DNA of 32,115 bases from Akkermansia sp. (GTDB taxonomy: Bacteria; Verrucomicrobiota; Verrucomicrobiia; Verrucomicrobiales; Akkermansiaceae), in the NCBI GenBank assembly GCA_017390945.1, contig JAFOZZ010000040.1, positions 1 to 32,115 on the forward strand. The letters are read 5' to 3'. Within the stretch, counting starts at the first letter, position 1. Every line of letters starts with the position of its first letter. A program made the position numbers and the translations under genes. Of this stretch, positions 15,294 through 23,534 are shown one piece after another. Below the pieces are notes generated by a model. It saw only the letters and a list, made by a program, of their open reading frames with translations, did no database searches and was not told the DNA's origin.

Positions 15294-15322
15294 TTGCAGA
15301 AGCACTTAGTTAGAGTTAGAAT
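15294..15322 (+). promoter_or_regulatory. lpxA promoter, leaderless geometry
   Basis: TTGCAG (15294-15299), a 17-bp spacer and TAGAAT (15317-15322) lie 6 nt before the ATG at 15329, so the transcript should begin at the start codon. Confidence 0.85.
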
Positions 15323-15328
15323 GCAGGC

Positions 15329-16111
15329 ATGGCGGAAATACATCCTACAGCTATTGTTGACAAAACTGCTGAAATAGCAGATGACGTAAAAATCGGGCCT
15401 TATTGCATCGTCGGCCCTCACGTAAAACTGGGCTCCGGCTGCGTACTGCACAGCCACGTTGTGCTCGGCGGTCCCTCCACATTCGGCAAGAACAACGAGT
15501 TCTTCCCCTTTGCGGTTATCGGCTCCAAGACCCAGGACCTTAAATACAAGTGCGAGCCCACCTTCCTTGAGGTAGGCGACAACAACGTATTCCGCGAGAA
15601 TTGCAACATCAACCGCGGCACCACGCCCGAGACTAAGACCATCATCGGCAACAATAACCTCTTCCTCATCAACAGCCACTGTGGCCACGAGGTGCATGTG
15701 GGCAATAACGTCATCATGTCCGGCTACGCCGCTGCTGCCGGCCATTGCGAGATTGGCGACTGGGCCATCATCTCCGGTTGCGCCGCCCTGCACCAGTTCG
15801 TGCGCATTGGCGAGCACGCCATGGTAGGTGGTGCCAGCAAGATTGTACAGGACGTAGCTCCCTACATGATTGCTGATGGCGGCCTGCTGCGCTCCGTGAA
15901 CCTTGTAGGTCTGAAGCGCCGCGGCTTTGCCGAGGATGACATCCGCGCCATCAAGTACGCTTACCGCAAGCTGTTCCTGGACAAGAAGTCCAACATGGCC
16001 ATCAACATTCAGCTCCTTCAGGACGAAGGTGATGAGAAATTTGTGCAGAATCCGCACGTACAACGCATTCTGGAGTTCGTCAAAGCCTCGGAACGCGGGT
16101 TCATGCACTAA
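15329..16111 (+). CDS. lpxA: UDP-N-acetylglucosamine acyltransferase LpxA
   Basis: LpxA transfers a 3-hydroxyacyl chain from acyl carrier protein to UDP-GlcNAc, the first step of lipid A synthesis in the cytoplasm. The 260-residue protein is a left-handed beta helix of hexapeptide repeats with a C-terminal helical domain. His117 and His120 in INSHCGHEVHVG match E. coli His122 and the catalytic His125. IISGCAALHQF, MVGGASKIVQDVAPY and LVGLKRRGF are family signatures. Length matches the usual 255-265. It is not next to lpxD or fabZ, the arrangement seen in proteobacteria. The HAD phosphatase gene starts on its stop codon (TAATG). Confidence 0.96.
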   Translation: MAEIHPTAIVDKTAEIADDVKIGPYCIVGPHVKLGSGCVLHSHVVLGGPSTFGKNNEFFPFAVIGSKTQDLKYKCEPTFLEVGDNNVFRENCNINRGTTPETKTIIGNNNLFLINSHCGHEVHVGNNVIMSGYAAAAGHCEIGDWAIISGCAALHQFVRIGEHAMVGGASKIVQDVAPYMIADGGLLRSVNLVGLKRRGFAEDDIRAIKYAYRKLFLDKKSNMAINIQLLQDEGDEKFVQNPHVQRILEFVKASERGFMH

Positions 16112-16776
16112 TGAAACGCCACATTGTTTTTGACCTGGACGGCACCTTGGTAGATTCTCTGCCCGGGATTGCCGAGGGTGTAAATCGCTCACTGCGTGCT
16201 CTGGGCAAGCCGGAGCACTCGCTGAGCGCAGTCAGCCGTATGATTGGCAGCGGTGCGGCCAACCTGTGCGGCATGGCGCTGGGCTATGAGGATGCCGCCC
16301 ACACCCCGCCCGAGGAGCTGGAAGCCATGCACGCGGAGTTCCGCCGCCATTATCCGCAGTGCTGGCAATACCCCCTCACACGAGCCTATCCCTGGATAGC
16401 CAACATGCTCACCCTGCTTTCCGCCGAAGGGGCTGAGCTGGCCGTGCTGTCCAACAAGCCACACGATGTGACTGAGCCCATGGTGCGTGCCATTTTCCCG
16501 CACATTCCCTTCAGCACCATCCTGGGCTACACGGGCGAATTCCCCCGCAAACCCGCCCCGGATTCCCTGCACTACATCGCCTCCCGCTGGGGTATCCCCA
16601 CCAGCGAAATCACCATGGTAGGCGATAGCCTGTACGATGCCCGCACAGCGCAGAATGCCGGGTGCGGCCTTGCACTTGTAGCCTGGGGCTATGCGAACGT
16701 GCGCGATTTAGCCGCATGGCCAGCTCCCACCTTCGGCTCGGTGGATGAGCTGCGCCACTACCTGCTCAACAGCTGA
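16111..16776 (+). CDS. HAD-family phosphatase, phosphoglycolate phosphatase-like
   Basis: A 221-residue hydrolase of the HAD superfamily with a helical cap. Motif I is FDLDGTLVD (nucleophile Asp8, acid Asp10), motif II LAVLSNK, motif III RKPAPD and motif IV MVGDSLYD. The order and cap resemble Gph and related phosphoglycolate or pyrophosphate phosphatases, but these families cannot be separated by eye. Its ATG overlaps the lpxA TAA by one base, so it is translationally coupled. rlmH follows nine bases later. No role in lipid A synthesis is implied by its sequence. Confidence 0.92.
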   Translation: MKRHIVFDLDGTLVDSLPGIAEGVNRSLRALGKPEHSLSAVSRMIGSGAANLCGMALGYEDAAHTPPEELEAMHAEFRRHYPQCWQYPLTRAYPWIANMLTLLSAEGAELAVLSNKPHDVTEPMVRAIFPHIPFSTILGYTGEFPRKPAPDSLHYIASRWGIPTSEITMVGDSLYDARTAQNAGCGLALVAWGYANVRDLAAWPAPTFGSVDELRHYLLNS

Positions 16777-16785
16777 TTATCGCAT

Positions 16786-17226
16786 ATGGATTTCATCATT
16801 TTTGCAGCCGCTAAACCCTCGATTGATTACGCCCGCCGAGGCGTACAGTTTTTCGAGGAACGCCTGCGCCCGCTCGGCAAGGTAGAGATTCGCTATGTGA
16901 AAGCAGGCAGCTCGGAGGAAGTATCCGCCCGCCTGCTGGAAGCCAGCAAAGGCTGCCTACGTATCGCCATGGATGAACGCGGCGAAAACTGGACATCCCG
17001 CGAGCTGGAAAAACGTGCCAAAACCTGGCAGATGCGGGCGGTAAAACACGTAGCCTTTCTCATTGGTGCCGCCGATGGCCACACACAGGAGCTGCGCGAC
17101 GCCTGCGACCACGTGCTCTCGCTAGGGCGCCATACCATGCAGCACGAGCTGGCGCTCGTGGTACTGCTGGAGCAGATTTACCGCCTGCACACCATGCTGG
17201 CCGGGAGTCCCTACCACCGGGATTAG
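16786..17226 (+). CDS. rlmH: 23S rRNA (pseudouridine-1915-N3)-methyltransferase RlmH
   Basis: RlmH is a small SPOUT methyltransferase that methylates pseudouridine 1915 in helix 69 of 23S rRNA in assembled ribosomes. The 146-residue protein has the trefoil-knot signatures FLIGAADGH (S-adenosylmethionine loop), [25 protein letters not shown], given here in part as [10 protein letters not shown] and LLEQIYR, and ends in SPYHRD, as the family does (G-x-PYH). It is the third gene of the lpxA operon. No terminator is obvious before mutS. Confidence 0.95.
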   Translation: MDFIIFAAAKPSIDYARRGVQFFEERLRPLGKVEIRYVKAGSSEEVSARLLEASKGCLRIAMDERGENWTSRELEKRAKTWQMRAVKHVAFLIGAADGHTQELRDACDHVLSLGRHTMQHELALVVLLEQIYRLHTMLAGSPYHRD

Positions 17227-17399
17227 TGGAGGCAAACCACTTTTCTCAGAAGGACTAATTACAAGTTACCAAGGACTAGGTATAGAATTCTGCAGGCATA
17301 CGCCCGCTGGAATTATCTGCTGCGGTGCAGCGCAATCTCGTTCACAGCAAAGACGCAAATCGCGTTAAATAACTTCTACTGCCATCAGCACGAAAAAGC

Positions 17400-17428
17400 T
17401 TGCTTTTCAGGGGTGTATCTGCTAGACT
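17400..17428 (+). promoter_or_regulatory. mutS promoter
   Basis: TTGCTT (17400-17405), a 17-bp spacer and TAGACT (17423-17428) lie 13 nt before the ATG at 17442, giving a leader of only about seven bases. Confidence 0.75.
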
Positions 17429-17441
17429 CGGCTCACACATT

Positions 17442-19952
17442 ATGGCGGACGATTGCAAGATAAGCCCGATGATGGAGCAATACCTGCGCATGAAGCAGGG
17501 CTTGCCGGATGACGTGTGGCTTTTCTTCCGCGTGGGCGACTTTTATGAAATGTTTTTTGAGGATGCGGTAGACTGCTCCGCCGCCCTCGGTCTCACCCTC
17601 ACCAAACGCCAGAGCATCCCCATGTGCGGCGTACCGCACCATGCAGCAGAGGGCTACATCGGCCAGGCAGTCAAGATGGGGCGCCGCATTGCCATTGCCG
17701 ACCAGATGACCGACCCTGTGCCAGGCAAACTCGTGGAGCGCCAGATTACACGCATTGTCTCCGCCGGCACCCTGTCCGACCTTTCGCTGCTCGATGAGAG
17801 CGAGCATAACTACATCATCGCCTGCTACAAGGACAAAAAGACTTGGGGGCTCGCCTGCGCTGACCACAGTACCGGCGAGTTCACTGTGGTGGACTACGAC
17901 AACCGCGAGGCCCTCGTGGAGGAAATCGCACGCATCCAGCCCCGTGAAATGCTGGTGAGCGATGAGCAGAAGGAGCACTTCGTCGGCACGCCCATCACCC
18001 AGTACTACGATGGCTACACCTTCCTGCCCGGCGTGGCAAAGCCCTTCCTGGAAAGCCACTTCCGCGTCCACTCCCTGCAAGGCTTTGGCTGTGCTCACCT
18101 GGTAGCAGCCCTAGGAGCTGCAGCCGCCATTCTGCACTACCTCAAGCACCAGATGCGCCGCAGCACCGACCACCTGCGCCGTATCGCCCTGCGCCCCACG
18201 GACAACGCCGTGCTTATCGACACCGCCAGCCGCGCCAACCTCGACCTTGTGGAAGCTCGTGGCGGCATGCGCAATACCCTGCTGGGTGCGCTGGATGGCA
18301 CATCGTCCCCCATGGGCGCCCGCAAGATGCGCGACTGGGTTCTGCACCCCGTGTGTGACCTGACCGAGCTGCAACGCCGTCAGGAGCTCATCGCCGCCTT
18401 CCTGGCGGAGCCTTTCCTGATGAGCAAGCTGCGCGACACCTACAAAGGCGTGCGCGACACGGAGCGACTGACCTCCCGCCTGGCTCAGAATGCCGGCAAT
18501 GCCCGCGACCTGATGGCACTAGGCACCTCACTGGCACTGCTGCCCGACATCGCCGCAGACCTCACAGTACTGGCCGAGCGCCAGCCCTACTTTGAGCCGC
18601 TCCTGCGTGACCTAGGTGACTTCACAGAGCTGACGGAGCTGCTGGAGCGAGCCATCTGCGACGAGCCCCCTGTCACTATCAAAGAGGGTGGCATGATTCG
18701 CGATGGCTACGACGCCCAGCTCGATGAGCTGCGCACCGCTTCCCGCGAGGGCAAGGGCTGGCTCACGGAGCTCGAAGCCCGCGAGCGTGCCGCCACCGGC
18801 ATCGACTCCCTCAAGATTCGCTATAACAACGTCTTCGGCTACTACATCGAAGTCACCAAGGCCAATTACGCCAAAGTACCTGAGCATTATGTACGCAAGC
18901 AGACGCTCGCCAACGCAGAGCGCTACGTCACGGACGAGCTCAAGCGTATGGAAGGCACCATCCTCGGTGCCGATGAGCGCTCCCGCCAGCTGGAGTACGA
19001 GCTCTTCTGCCGCCTGCGCGATGAAGTGGGGCAGTACATTGACCGCATTCAGACCAGCGCGGAAGCTCTGGCCGAAGTGGACGTGCTGCTGAGCCTGGCC
19101 GAGACTGCCCGCCGCCACAACTACTGCCGCCCCGTGCTGGATGAAAGCCGCATTCTGGACATCCGCAATGGCCGCCACCCCGTCATTGAGCAGGTGCAGA
19201 CGGATACCGCCTTCGTGCCCAACGACACCGATATGCACGAGGAGCACGACCGTGTCCTCATCCTCACCGGCCCCAACATGGCGGGTAAATCCACCTACAT
19301 ACGCCAGGTGGCCCTCATCACCCTCATGGCACAAATGGGCTCATACGTGCCGGCGGAATCCGCCCACATCGGCCTGGTAGATCGCATTTTCTGCCGCGTA
19401 GGTGCCAGCGATGACATCGCCCGCGGGCAATCCACCTTCATGGTGGAAATGAGCGAGACCGCCCTCATCCTGAACAATGCCACGCAACGCTCGCTCGTCA
19501 TTCTCGATGAGATTGGCCGCGGCACCGCCACTTTCGATGGTCTGTCCATCGCCTGGGCCGTAGCCGAGCACCTGCACGACGCCATTGGCTGCCGCACCAT
19601 GTTCGCCACCCACTACCACGAGATGGTCGACCTGGAGCACACCCACCCGGGAGTCAGCAACCGCCATGTCGAGGTGCGCGAATGGAAGGACGAAATCGTC
19701 TTCCTGCGTAAAGTGCTGCCCGGCCCCGCCGATAAATCCTATGGTATTCAGGTGGCACGCCTGGCCGGCCTGCCCGCCCCCATCATCGACCGCGCCAAGC
19801 AAATCCTCACCCACCTGGAGATGAGCGCTGGCTCCCGCGAGCCCAAGACAGCCCGCCGCCGCAAAGCCCGCGAGCATGGGCTGCCTGCCGCCGAACCCAC
19901 TGCCGACATCACGCAGCTGGACATGTTCTCCATGCTCGATGACGGACTCTGA
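17442..19952 (+). CDS. mutS: DNA mismatch repair protein MutS
   Basis: MutS recognises mismatches and small loops and recruits MutL. The 836-residue protein starts with the mismatch-binding domain (Phe34-Tyr35-Glu36 in GDFYEMF), followed by connector, lever and clamp domains, and the ATPase with Walker A GPNMAGKST from residue 610, Walker B ILDEIGRGTATFDG and the ATHYHEM segment. The C-terminal tail holds QLDMF (825-829), a good match to the sliding-clamp binding motif. I chose the ATG at 17442 because upstream residues would overlap the -10 box. It heads a unit with the thioesterase and thioredoxin-like genes. mutL is not in the window. Confidence 0.97.
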   Translation: MADDCKISPMMEQYLRMKQGLPDDVWLFFRVGDFYEMFFEDAVDCSAALGLTLTKRQSIPMCGVPHHAAEGYIGQAVKMGRRIAIADQMTDPVPGKLVERQITRIVSAGTLSDLSLLDESEHNYIIACYKDKKTWGLACADHSTGEFTVVDYDNREALVEEIARIQPREMLVSDEQKEHFVGTPITQYYDGYTFLPGVAKPFLESHFRVHSLQGFGCAHLVAALGAAAAILHYLKHQMRRSTDHLRRIALRPTDNAVLIDTASRANLDLVEARGGMRNTLLGALDGTSSPMGARKMRDWVLHPVCDLTELQRRQELIAAFLAEPFLMSKLRDTYKGVRDTERLTSRLAQNAGNARDLMALGTSLALLPDIAADLTVLAERQPYFEPLLRDLGDFTELTELLERAICDEPPVTIKEGGMIRDGYDAQLDELRTASREGKGWLTELEARERAATGIDSLKIRYNNVFGYYIEVTKANYAKVPEHYVRKQTLANAERYVTDELKRMEGTILGADERSRQLEYELFCRLRDEVGQYIDRIQTSAEALAEVDVLLSLAETARRHNYCRPVLDESRILDIRNGRHPVIEQVQTDTAFVPNDTDMHEEHDRVLILTGPNMAGKSTYIRQVALITLMAQMGSYVPAESAHIGLVDRIFCRVGASDDIARGQSTFMVEMSETALILNNATQRSLVILDEIGRGTATFDGLSIAWAVAEHLHDAIGCRTMFATHYHEMVDLEHTHPGVSNRHVEVREWKDEIVFLRKVLPGPADKSYGIQVARLAGLPAPIIDRAKQILTHLEMSAGSREPKTARRRKAREHGLPAAEPTADITQLDMFSMLDDGL

Positions 19953-19976
19953 TTTTCACCCCATCCACTTCACACA

Positions 19977-20387
19977 ATGAACTCGCAATACACACTGAAT
20001 TACCGAGTCATGTACTACGACACCGATGCCGGCGGCGTGGTACACAACCTGGCCTACCTGCGCTGGGTGGAAGAAGCCCGTACCAAAATGGCTATCGAGC
20101 TGGGTATGGACTACGGCACCATGGCCAAGGAAGGTCGTCACCTCGTACTGGTAAGCCACGAGGTACACTACCACTCCCCTGCTTTCCTGGCAGATGAGGT
20201 ATTTGTCAACACCTGCCTCGAAAAGGTAGAAAAATCCTCCATGTTCGTCCGCACGGAAATCCGCCGCGCGGAGAATGACAAGCTCTGCGTATCTGTCCTC
20301 CAGCGCCTGGCTCTGGTGCAGATGCCGCAGGGACGCCCCTGCCGCATGCCTGCCGAATGGGTAGCACTGGCAGCCCCTCAGGAATAA
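19977..20387 (+). CDS. YbgC-type acyl-CoA thioesterase
   Basis: A 136-residue hotdog-fold thioesterase of the 4HBT/YbgC family. The active-site motif is YDTDAGGVVHNLAYLRW, with Asp17 as the catalytic residue and His23 after it. Length fits (about 130-140). Members hydrolyse short or aromatic acyl-CoA thioesters. In proteobacteria ybgC sits with the tol-pal genes, but here it lies 24 bases after mutS, so context gives no hint of its substrate. The ATG context CACACAATG has no ribosome-binding site. Confidence 0.92.
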   Translation: MNSQYTLNYRVMYYDTDAGGVVHNLAYLRWVEEARTKMAIELGMDYGTMAKEGRHLVLVSHEVHYHSPAFLADEVFVNTCLEKVEKSSMFVRTEIRRAENDKLCVSVLQRLALVQMPQGRPCRMPAEWVALAAPQE

Positions 20388-20410
20388 CCCCGCACCCCAT
20401 CACGCATATT

Positions 20411-21115
20411 ATGAAACACACCATCGTAACCCTCAGCTTGCTTCTGGGGCTTTGCACATGGGCTCTGCCCGTAGCCGAGGCTCAGAATGACAACACTCCC
20501 GCCGCCTCCAGCCGCTCCAAGAAAGAAAAGAAAAAGAAGATGACGGCTAAGGAAAAGCGCGAGGCGGCCAAGGAAAAGAAGGCCGCAGCCAAGGCTGAAA
20601 AGGCCGCCGCCAAGGCCAAGAAGCTCGCCGAAAAGAAAGCCGCCGCCATCCAGCGCGCTTTCGAAGCAGCAGAGCCCACCTCCGCCATCGGCAAGTTCCT
20701 CAAAGAGCAGAAATACGCTACCGATGCCCGCCCGAATCTGGAGGCCGAGTACTACGTCATTTTCCGCTCCTCCTCCACCTGCAAGCACTGCCACAAGCTC
20801 CTGCCGGATGTCATCACCGCCCACGCTGAGATGCTTGCCAGCAAGAAGGTGGACATCATCTTCGACAGCTATGATGGCGACCTCTCTGCCACCAAGGAGT
20901 ACCTGGAGAAAAACGGTGCCTCCTTTGCCGCTGTGCATAACCCCGCCATGCAGAAGATGCCCGGCGCCCTGCACCAGTACCTCCTGCTGCCCCCCGGCAT
21001 GTACATCGTAACAGCGGAGGGCCAGCGCGTGGCTCATGGTCACGCCTCCCAGGTGCTTCCGGACTGGAAGAAGCACACGCTCGACAAGGCCGCTGAAGCT
21101 CCGGCTGCCGAGTAA
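20411..21115 (+). CDS. Exported thioredoxin-fold protein with Lys/Ala-rich linker
   Basis: A 234-residue precursor. Residues 1-24 form a Sec signal peptide ending AEA. Residues 34-78 are an extremely Lys/Ala/Glu-rich helical stretch. From about 110 a thioredoxin-like domain follows, with CKHC (Cys124, Cys127) after FRSSST and a hydrophobic beta strand before it, and LPPGMYIV near a possible cis-proline position. The CxxC suggests a periplasmic disulfide reductase, oxidase or isomerase, but the partners are unknown. It lies 23 bases after the thioesterase gene and ends the mutS unit before a strong terminator. Confidence 0.88.
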   Translation: MKHTIVTLSLLLGLCTWALPVAEAQNDNTPAASSRSKKEKKKKMTAKEKREAAKEKKAAAKAEKAAAKAKKLAEKKAAAIQRAFEAAEPTSAIGKFLKEQKYATDARPNLEAEYYVIFRSSSTCKHCHKLLPDVITAHAEMLASKKVDIIFDSYDGDLSATKEYLEKNGASFAAVHNPAMQKMPGALHQYLLLPPGMYIVTAEGQRVAHGHASQVLPDWKKHTLDKAAEAPAAE

Positions 21116-21138
21116 GCTGCCCCAGACACGCAAACTTT

Positions 21139-21180
21139 AACCCCGCTGCAAATCCCTTTTGCAGCGGGGTTTATTTATTG
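21139..21180 (+). terminator. Terminator of the mutS unit
   Basis: A 12-bp stem (21141-21152 with 21158-21169), extended by A-T pairs, is followed by TTTATTTATT. It may also serve the convergent DUF1893 gene. Confidence 0.95.
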
Positions 21181-21200
21181 CTGAAACTTACAGTGGGCTA

Positions 21201-21695
21201 TTATATAATGCCCATTTCGTGCAGGCGAACGCGCAGTGCATCCACACCGGCGGCGCAGTCCTCGATTTCGTACACAGCCTGTTCCATGGGGCAGCGCCCG
21301 GAGAAATGGCGGTTGAGAATCTGCGGTACATAGGTACGGGCATGGGTGGCAATGCCGTGGGCTTGCAGGAGCTCACGAGCGTCCTCGGACATCACCATAG
21401 CCGTTACAGAGCGCACGCCGCCCTCGATGGCAATCATCGCCGCCGCGCGCCCCACAATTTTGTCCACCAAATCCGCGCCTTCCATATCGCCGCGCTTTTC
21501 ATCCAGCAGGGACAGCAGCGGCAAGATACCCGAGCCCAGAGCCTCCGTCACAATGGCACCTTCTTTCACCAGCACGCACGAGGCCTCACCGGCTTTAATC
21601 TGCACCAGAGCGGCCTCCACCTGGGGAGCTGCGGGCTCAGAGCCCAGCGTCACAGGTGCCACCAACAAAGCTAACAACCAAGCAGTCTTTTTCAT
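21201..21695 (-). CDS. Exported DUF1893-domain protein
   Basis: A 164-residue precursor whose first 20 residues are a Sec signal peptide (MKK, hydrophobic run, TLGSEP). The remainder matches the DUF1893 pattern: CVLVKEG, LLSLLDE, then DKIVGRAAAMI, GGVRSVTAMVMSEDA, an AHGI segment, VPQILNR and CPME. DUF1893 proteins usually have no signal peptide, and their function is unknown; the pattern recalls cytidine-deaminase-like folds, but the zinc motif is not complete here. I chose the ATG at 21695 because the upstream TTG adds nothing. It is last in an operon behind a lipoprotein amidase, which suggests envelope work. Confidence 0.85.
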   Translation of the reverse strand: MKKTAWLLALLVAPVTLGSEPAAPQVEAALVQIKAGEASCVLVKEGAIVTEALGSGILPLLSLLDEKRGDMEGADLVDKIVGRAAAMIAIEGGVRSVTAMVMSEDARELLQAHGIATHARTYVPQILNRHFSGRCPMEQAVYEIEDCAAGVDALRVRLHEMGII

Positions 21696-21710
21696 AGCAA
21701 ACAAATACAA

Positions 21711-22565
21711 TTAAGAGTTCGATTTCAGCCAATTCACCACCCCCTTGGCAATGGTGCGAGCCAGCTTACGAGCATTGGCATCATTGCGGATATAGTCCAC
21801 ATGGGCACGATTATTCACATACACGGCCTCGAACACGATGGCCGGAATGCGGGATTCATCCAGCGCATTCATCCAGCCAGCCGAGGGCTGAGAGCCAATG
21901 TAGCGAGGCAGCACTTTAATGCCCTTCCCGGCATTGGGCATACCACCGGGGCGGTCAAGGATATCGCTGCGCATGGTAGCGCATACCGCCTCTGCCAGGC
22001 CGTGGCCATACTTGCGGTTGCAGATAATCAACCCAGTGGGCGGGGTATCGCTCCACTTGCTGCTCACGCTGTTGAGATGCAGGAACACCATGCAGCGAGC
22101 CTTCTGCTCGATGGCGTAGTCCGCGGCAATCATACCGCAGCCGATATGCTGAGGGTAATACTTGGAGGGATAACGCACCGCGCCCTTATCAGGCCTGTTG
22201 AGCTGCACCACTCCGGCAGCACGGCAGGACTCCAGCACATGCTTCTTCGTGGGAGCCACGCTGCGGTTCACCACGACGCAGGGGTAGCCCGCAGCCTCAA
22301 TCACCGCCTTCACCTCACCGGCATAGGTGCACCAGAACTCATACTCGCTCACCTTGCCATCCGGGGAAGCGGCACCACCGGAGGTCGATTGGTGGCCGAT
22401 ATCAATCATCACCACGCCATTGGGATTCGCAATAGGAGGCGTGGCCTTGGCAGCAGCGGCAGGCGCAGCAGCAGGAGCCACAGCGGGGCGCTTCCGGGCA
22501 GATGCGAGGGAGAAACAACCTGTCAGCACAAACAGGCTCAGCAGCAAAGTGGGCAGATACTTCAT
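21711..22565 (-). CDS. N-acetylmuramoyl-L-alanine amidase, probable lipoprotein
   Basis: A 284-residue Amidase_3-type enzyme that cleaves the bond between peptidoglycan glycan strands and stem peptides. The signal peptide ends in the lipobox LTGC (Cys17), so it is probably lipid-anchored. An Ala/Pro linker (28-48) precedes the catalytic domain: IDIGHQ (His58), Glu in SEYEFW, the third zinc ligand in FLHLNS, and the C-terminal catalytic Glu in IPAIVFEAVYVNN. The central His motif is FLHLNS where most amidases have S-I-H-A-N. Its ATG overlaps the stop of the upstream membrane protein gene by four bases, and the DUF1893 gene follows 15 bases later. Confidence 0.9.
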   Translation of the reverse strand: MKYLPTLLLSLFVLTGCFSLASARKRPAVAPAAAPAAAAKATPPIANPNGVVMIDIGHQSTSGGAASPDGKVSEYEFWCTYAGEVKAVIEAAGYPCVVVNRSVAPTKKHVLESCRAAGVVQLNRPDKGAVRYPSKYYPQHIGCGMIAADYAIEQKARCMVFLHLNSVSSKWSDTPPTGLIICNRKYGHGLAEAVCATMRSDILDRPGGMPNAGKGIKVLPRYIGSQPSAGWMNALDESRIPAIVFEAVYVNNRAHVDYIRNDANARKLARTIAKGVVNWLKSNS

Positions 22566-23455
22566 GGCTTAAGAGAAATGTATATCAGAGCCGGAGCCTC
22601 CTTGGGGTCACCCCCCTTGGGAACAGGCAGCATCACATACTCGCCGTAGTCCAGGTAAAGCACCGCTGCATTCTCACACAGCGAGAAATCCGTACGCTTA
22701 ATACGCGGACGACTGGCACGCGGATTCTCCATGTAGTAATTGAGCAGCGTATGCGTGCGGCGGCGATCCTCCTCGGAGCGGATGGGGGAAATGTAAAGGT
22801 CTACCTTACCCTTGATATCAAAGTGGGGTTTCAGTGTAAAACGACGCGTACTGCGAATGTGGCTGAGCTCAAAACTGGCAGGTCCACTTTTGCAGCCCAC
22901 GCGGAAATCACCATCGGGCAAGCGGAACGAATGCAGGTAAGGATAAGCGGAGGGTTGCAGCTCGCGCACGCCCTGAGCCAGCGCCTCAGGGCTCACCCAG
23001 TTGACATAGGCGAACGCCCCCTCACCATGAATACCCTGGCAGCTGATGCTCATGGTGCTTCGGTTCTCGGCCAGCTTCAGGTAGGCATAGCGCAACGGCA
23101 GACAAACAGCCAGTGCCACCAGCAGCACCCATACATCCCACCAGCGGCGCCACAGGGTGGCGGGCTTGCGCTGAGGCTCCTCGGCCGGGGCTACGGGCTG
23201 GTCGGCCTTGCGGCGCTGCTTCCACCAGCGCAGCCCCAACAATACACAGGCTACCACCGGAACTAATATGCACCCGCAAATAGAGATAATCGCCACGGGC
23301 ACGTGATACATCGTGCCGCCATATAAATCGGACTCCCAGCTACGCATGGCAGCAGCCAGATACCATAAAGAAACCGACGCAAGCAGCAGTGCCACCGAGC
23401 GACGCACGGTGACAAGCCAGGGCTGGCGTAAATATGTGATAATGCGGTCCATCAT
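22562..23455 (-). CDS. Membrane protein of unknown function, first gene of amidase operon
   Basis: A 297-residue protein that I do not recognise. Three transmembrane segments are visible at about 18-37, 52-75 and 108-126, with a basic, Pro-rich cytoplasmic loop (RRKADQPVAPAEEPQRK) between the second and third. A soluble C-terminal domain of about 170 residues follows, probably periplasmic, with beta-like segments and two cysteines. The start can be ATG 23455 or 23452. A consensus promoter ends eight bases before the first. Its stop overlaps the amidase start by four bases, so it is co-translated with a peptidoglycan enzyme. Confidence 0.88.
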   Translation of the reverse strand: MMDRIITYLRQPWLVTVRRSVALLLASVSLWYLAAAMRSWESDLYGGTMYHVPVAIISICGCILVPVVACVLLGLRWWKQRRKADQPVAPAEEPQRKPATLWRRWWDVWVLLVALAVCLPLRYAYLKLAENRSTMSISCQGIHGEGAFAYVNWVSPEALAQGVRELQPSAYPYLHSFRLPDGDFRVGCKSGPASFELSHIRSTRRFTLKPHFDIKGKVDLYISPIRSEEDRRRTHTLLNYYMENPRASRPRIKRTDFSLCENAAVLYLDYGEYVMLPVPKGGDPKEAPALIYISLKP

Positions 23456-23463
23456 CAGCGCAT

Positions 23464-23493
23464 ATTATAGTGCGCCAACATGCAGCTTGTCAA
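23464..23493 (-). promoter_or_regulatory. Promoter of the amidase operon, near-leaderless
   Basis: TTGACA (23488-23493), an 18-bp spacer and a perfect TATAAT (23464-23469) lie 8 nt before ATG 23455. The transcript would start at or next to the first ATG. Confidence 0.88.
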
Positions 23494-23534
23494 CGACAAA
23501 AGAGCTTACCCCAACAAAAATGGGGGATTTTCTC

